DNA of 9,112 nucleotides from Chlamydiota bacterium (GTDB taxonomy: Bacteria > Chlamydiota > Chlamydiia > Chlamydiales > Waddliaceae): the NCBI GenBank assembly GCA_011065005.1, contig JAAKFP010000070.1, positions 1-9,112 on the forward strand, read 5' to 3'. Positions 5,744-9,112 of this stretch are shown here, piece by piece. The notes under the pieces were generated by a model, which did no database searches, was not told the DNA's origin, and saw nothing but the letters and a program-made list of their open reading frames with translations. Each line of letters starts with the position of its first letter. The stretch's first letter is position 1. The position numbers and the translations under genes were made by a program.

Positions 5744-7303
5744 ATGAAAAAACAACTTGGAATTCTAGCCTCGTTGCTTTTTTTGAGTGCTTCGGTTTTG
5801 CTTTGGACGAGTTGTTCCGACTGCTGTTCATATAACCGCTCATGTGAACAAACGTGTACGGCTCCATGCGGTGAGGTTTGTGGGCAGGTATGCCCAGATC
5901 CTTGCTGTGAGCCACTTTGCAAACCAGCACCCAAATGTTGCCACCCAAGCAGCAACAAACTTTGCTGTGTAGAAGGAATCACAGTAAGAGCAAGAAACCA
6001 ACAAATGTGTATGCTAGGCGATCAATATTCGATTGATTTTGATGTTGAAGCCTGTGATGACGTTTGTGATGTTGTAGTTCACACAGAATTACCTGAAGGT
6101 GTGAACTTTCTACGAAGTGAACCCCAAGCTCGTGTTGAAGGCCGAAAACTTACTTGGGAATTTGGCTCAATGAGAAAAGGTGAATGCCGACCTGCAAAGG
6201 TATGGGTTGAGTGCGAATGTGAAGGTGAGCTTTGTGCATGCTTCTGTGCTACAGCTACACCTGTAAGGTTCTGCTCTTTGCTCTGCGCAAAGCCAATGCT
6301 CACATGTCAAAAATGCGGACCTGAAGAAGTTTGCCCAGGAGATCCTGTACATTACACGATTTCTGTAACAAACAGAGGTAGCTGCTCAGCAGGCGATGTT
6401 GTTGTCACCGACAATGTACCTGATGGATTAGAGCATAGCAGTGGATTGAGAACTTTGGTTTATAAACTTGGCTGCATTGAGCCTTGTGAAACCAAGAAAA
6501 TAAACATATGCCTATGTGCTGCAAAGCGCGGAGAAGTCTGCAATACTGTAGTTGTTACATCATGCAATGCTGATTCCGTTTCTTGCCAATGGTGCACATG
6601 TGTTTGCTGCTGCAACTGTGAAGTTGTAAAAGTTGGACCAAAAGAGCAACAAATGGGCAAGAATGCTGACTACCAAATCACAGTAACCAACACTGGAGAC
6701 AAGCCTCTCACAGATGTTGTTGTTACAGATTGCGCTCCAAGTGCAACATCAATTGTTGCTGCAAATGGTGCAAGCATCAATGGTAATCAAGCAGTCTGGA
6801 GACTTAGACAGCTGAAACAGGGTGAAAAAGTGTCATTTACGACAACTTTAACAACCTGCACACCTGGATGCTTTACGAACAGGGTCAGCGTAAATAACGC
6901 TCAAGGATGCTGCTGCAGTGACGATGCAGTAACACGTTGGAGAGGCCGTCCTGCTCTTAACGTATGCATCTGCGACACAGATGATCCTATCTGTGTTGGC
7001 GACCCAACAAGCTACTGCATCACAGTAGTCAACCAGGGTACAGAGCCGGATGACAACGTCAGAGTTGTTGTGCGCTTCCCTCCAGAAATTGCTCCTGTCA
7101 GCGCCACAGGCGACGCAATAGGAACTATTGAAGGAAACACTGTTACATTTGCTCCATATGACAACTTTGGACCACGTCAAACACTGAAATATCGTGTTGA
7201 CGCAAGGGCCAACAGTCCTGGAGATGCACGTGTTATAACTGAAGTTACATCTAACTCGATTACTACACCGATCGTACAACAAGAAAGCACGATCGTTCAG
7301 TAG
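5744..7303 (+). CDS. omcB: Large cysteine-rich outer membrane complex protein OmcB
   Basis: Structural protein of the chlamydial outer membrane complex, disulfide-crosslinked in the infectious form and giving rigidity where peptidoglycan is scarce. It is 519 aa, slightly shorter than the ~550 aa Chlamydia protein. A signal peptide covers residues 1-23. A cysteine/proline-rich OmcA-like segment follows (24-75, 15 Cys), then four beta-sandwich (DUF11-type) regions at about 76-175, 183-275, 293-383 and 405-506. Their landmarks are ISVTNRGSCSAGDVVVTDNVPDGL split around 206-229, ITVTNTGDKPLTDVVVTD (312-329) and ITVVNQGTEPDDNV (426-439). I count 53 cysteines, none after residue 425. The cleavage site reads WTSC, close to a lipobox but with Trp at -3, so lipidation is uncertain. 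AAGGAG (5731-5736) precedes the ATG by 7 nt. A strong terminator follows. Confidence 0.95.
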   Translation: MKKQLGILASLLFLSASVLLWTSCSDCCSYNRSCEQTCTAPCGEVCGQVCPDPCCEPLCKPAPKCCHPSSNKLCCVEGITVRARNQQMCMLGDQYSIDFDVEACDDVCDVVVHTELPEGVNFLRSEPQARVEGRKLTWEFGSMRKGECRPAKVWVECECEGELCACFCATATPVRFCSLLCAKPMLTCQKCGPEEVCPGDPVHYTISVTNRGSCSAGDVVVTDNVPDGLEHSSGLRTLVYKLGCIEPCETKKINICLCAAKRGEVCNTVVVTSCNADSVSCQWCTCVCCCNCEVVKVGPKEQQMGKNADYQITVTNTGDKPLTDVVVTDCAPSATSIVAANGASINGNQAVWRLRQLKQGEKVSFTTTLTTCTPGCFTNRVSVNNAQGCCCSDDAVTRWRGRPALNVCICDTDDPICVGDPTSYCITVVNQGTEPDDNVRVVVRFPPEIAPVSATGDAIGTIEGNTVTFAPYDNFGPRQTLKYRVDARANSPGDARVITEVTSNSITTPIVQQESTIVQ

Positions 7304-7327
7304 GACGTAACACGTCAAAAACAAAAT

Positions 7328-7362
7328 AGCGAGTACCGCATCTGCGGTACTCGCTTTTTTTT
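7328..7362 (+). terminator. Strong intrinsic terminator of omcB
   Basis: A perfect 13-bp inverted repeat (AGCGAGTACCGCA 7328-7340, TGCGGTACTCGCT 7343-7355; in practice a 12-bp stem with an ATCT loop) runs straight into eight T residues at 7355-7362. It lies 25 nt after the omcB stop. The stem is GC-rich, making this the best terminator in the window. Confidence 0.95.
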
Positions 7363-7390
7363 GTAGCAAATGGTGGACCTGAGAGTTACA

Positions 7391-7399
7391 ATGAAATAA
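7391..7399 (+). promoter_or_regulatory. Met-Lys-stop mini-frame before the F-box gene
   Basis: ATG AAA TAA lies in the same frame as the F-box gene and ends 3 nt before its ATG. The only purine-rich ribosome-like site, GAGAG (7381-7385), is 5 nt before this ATG but 17 nt before the ATG at 7403. It may be a translated mini-frame with reinitiation, or a former start cut off by a nonsense change. TACAAT (7387-7392) also resembles a -10 box, which would give an almost leaderless message, but I see no -35 at normal spacing. Confidence 0.35.
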
Positions 7400-7402
7400 A
7401 CT

Positions 7403-9112
7403 ATGGAAGCTACATCAGAACCTACATCAGGTGATCACTTTTATGACTCTTCTCATCGGCCCGAGATAAGTCCTATTCAAAAAATCCCTACCGAACTGTT
7501 GAGTAAAATTTTTCACTTTCTTGTCAAAATACCCGATGAAACCAAAAATATAGGGAATTATCGACTTGTCAGTAGACAATTCAGAGTCGTTATTGACAAA
7601 GAAAAAAAATGTAAATGGCTTCACAATTATCACATTCTTACGAGTTGGATTCGCCAAACTAAAAATCAGATTGATGATCGTATCAAAAAATCCATTATTG
7701 ACTGCCATATTGCCATTCTCTATTTAAATGAAAACAATCCAAAAACAGATGTATGCGACAAAAACTCTGTTTGGTTAGAAAAGCTAACTAAGGTAAAAAG
7801 AGTAAGATCTCCATCAACAACTGACCAAAAGGCACTAAATCAATGGACACAAAAAATAAACTTCAAAATAGCAAAACTTCTCACCAGAAAGAAGCAAGTC
7901 AACGAAGCCCAAGAAAAAATCAAATTGATTCAAGGTTCAGATCCGTATATACAAGAAACTTACCTTGCTGCAGACCAAGCTAAATCACAATTTAGTTTTT
8001 TTCTTTTATACAAAGAAACCGAAATTCCAATTGTAGAGAGAGTCTCCCATGTTATTGATATTTGCAACACTTTAAGCCCTCAATCTAGAAAAATGATCGC
8101 CCGTGGCATTTTTGATGCCTTATCCATTTGTAACGATCATGATCAAGCTGCAAGGATCGAGAGCAACTTTGCTGTGACAAGTCACGATCCCGACCAAGAT
8201 GTTAGAAAAAAGACCCACCAAATTTCTATGTTATGCAGTAGTCTCTCCAAAGACCAACACAATGAGTTAATCACAAATACAGATGACATATCACGGAAAA
8301 ATAGATATCAATGTCTGCTTGCAATAAAGATACTAAAAAACAAAACCATAGAAACAAACAGTGAAATATCAGCAGCAATCGAAGAGGTGAAAAATATCAT
8401 CAATGCATTGACGTTTCATAACAATGAAGTGTACATGTACCTGTTTGAGTTTCAACTACATTATAAAAAATTCCAAGATGCGAAAGAAACAATTTTCAAA
8501 ATTACAGATTCTAGCTTCCTGCTCCCGGCTCTATCCTTATTATGGAGTGCTGTAATGAATCTGAATGAGAACAATGAAGTTAAAGAATTTGATGTACTCT
8601 ATCGAAATTTGTGTGAAAAACATCATATTGGACACCCGGAAGTTGAAGGAAATCTGATCGAATTTTATCTACAAAGAGAGTGTATTGAACAGGCTTTAGC
8701 TTTTTTTGAATGGACTAAAAACATCTACGGGGTGAGATATGTAGAACGTTCTGCAGCATTGTTGATTTTGAGCTTTTATCTAAAAAACGACCAGATTGAA
8801 AAAGCATTTGAACTGATTGGATGGATAGAAAAAAAGGTATTTGGAGTTTACGAAGAAGACGAGGGAAATGATGAAACTACAGGCAAAGCCGAATCACACA
8901 ATGAAGATAAAGAAGAAGTGATGGAAGATCATGAAATAGAAGAAGACGATCCTTATAATGATGATCTTTTTTCTAGGCTTTTTCCCTTTTATTGTGAAGC
9001 TCGTTATCTGTTAGCCAAGTTCTACAACGATTCCAGTGATACTGAAAAGTACGATTTAACGATGCAGTCTATTTTTAAGGACATTGATGAAAATATTGAT
9101 GAAAACGAAAAA
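7403..9112 (+). CDS. F-box domain protein, putative secreted effector (3' end outside window)
   Basis: An uninterrupted frame of 570 codons runs off the right edge. Residues 24-66 match the F-box: PIQKIPTELLSKIFHFL, then NYRLVSRQFRVVID. In eukaryotes this motif binds Skp1 and joins substrate-recruiting proteins to SCF ubiquitin ligases; bacteria have no such ligase, so the partner would be in the host. F-box proteins are known from amoeba-associated chlamydiae and other intracellular bacteria. Residues ~70-480 are predicted helical, with Lys/Glu-rich stretches and helix pairs like TPR/PPR units around 344-365, 414-438 and 447-478 (ECIEQALAFFEW, NDQIEKAFELIGW). Residues 483-520 are strongly acidic. 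I see no signal peptide or membrane segment, as expected for a type III substrate. ATG 7403 is the first possible start, because TAA at 7397-7399 is in frame. It is separated from omcB by a strong terminator. The target is unknown. Confidence 0.8.
   Translation, partial: MEATSEPTSGDHFYDSSHRPEISPIQKIPTELLSKIFHFLVKIPDETKNIGNYRLVSRQFRVVIDKEKKCKWLHNYHILTSWIRQTKNQIDDRIKKSIIDCHIAILYLNENNPKTDVCDKNSVWLEKLTKVKRVRSPSTTDQKALNQWTQKINFKIAKLLTRKKQVNEAQEKIKLIQGSDPYIQETYLAADQAKSQFSFFLLYKETEIPIVERVSHVIDICNTLSPQSRKMIARGIFDALSICNDHDQAARIESNFAVTSHDPDQDVRKKTHQISMLCSSLSKDQHNELITNTDDISRKNRYQCLLAIKILKNKTIETNSEISAAIEEVKNIINALTFHNNEVYMYLFEFQLHYKKFQDAKETIFKITDSSFLLPALSLLWSAVMNLNENNEVKEFDVLYRNLCEKHHIGHPEVEGNLIEFYLQRECIEQALAFFEWTKNIYGVRYVERSAALLILSFYLKNDQIEKAFELIGWIEKKVFGVYEEDEGNDETTGKAESHNEDKEEVMEDHEIEEDDPYNDDLFSRLFPFYCEARYLLAKFYNDSSDTEKYDLTMQSIFKDIDENIDENEK

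Noticed and set aside
6848..7369. 173-codon reverse-strand frame opposite omcB
   Set aside because: It is antisense to conserved OmcB repeats, has no family signature and begins in the omcB terminator.
7427..7708. 93-codon reverse-strand frame opposite the F-box region
   Set aside because: The forward frame is open for 570 codons and encodes a recognisable domain; the reverse frame has none.

Overview
The window comes from a member of the phylum Chlamydiota, most likely an amoeba-associated (Parachlamydiales-type) lineage rather than the vertebrate-pathogen genus Chlamydia. Two things support this. OmcA-like cysteine-rich lipoproteins followed by a large cysteine-rich OmcB are a chlamydial hallmark. 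A long protein with an N-terminal eukaryotic F-box points to the environmental families, where such domains are known to be expanded. I cannot name the species from sequence alone.

Positions 1-141 hold a long hairpin (perhaps the end or terminator of an upstream gene) and the leader of xseA. Positions 142-4568 are a tight same-strand cluster, xseA-xseB-dxs-nadK: the exonuclease VII large and small subunits, the first enzyme of the MEP isoprenoid pathway, and NAD kinase. The genes overlap or lie within about 20 bases, each has a usable start, and a T-rich hairpin follows nadK. The order resembles the xseA-xseB-(ispA)-dxs-(tlyA)-nadK neighbourhoods of Gram-positive bacteria, without ispA or tlyA.

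Positions 4569-7362 are the cysteine-rich envelope module. Two short OmcA-like lipoproteins (61 and 64 aa), built from 12- or 15-nt cysteine/proline modules, precede a 519-aa OmcB with 53 cysteines and four beta-repeat regions. These proteins are expected to form the disulfide-crosslinked outer envelope of the infectious form. The non-coding DNA here is unusually structured. The leader before the first omcA can fold in two competing ways, and a nearly continuous 112-nt hairpin plus three further hairpins lie between the second omcA and omcB. A near-perfect intrinsic terminator closes omcB.

Positions 7403-9112 are one uninterrupted reading frame with no stop before the window ends. It encodes at least 570 residues: an F-box (about residues 24-66), a long alpha-helical body with TPR/PPR-like helix pairs, and an acidic segment. 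This is the most interesting gene here, a likely secreted effector that could bring host proteins to an SCF-type ubiquitin ligase. It is preceded by an in-frame Met-Lys-stop mini-frame where the start would be expected.
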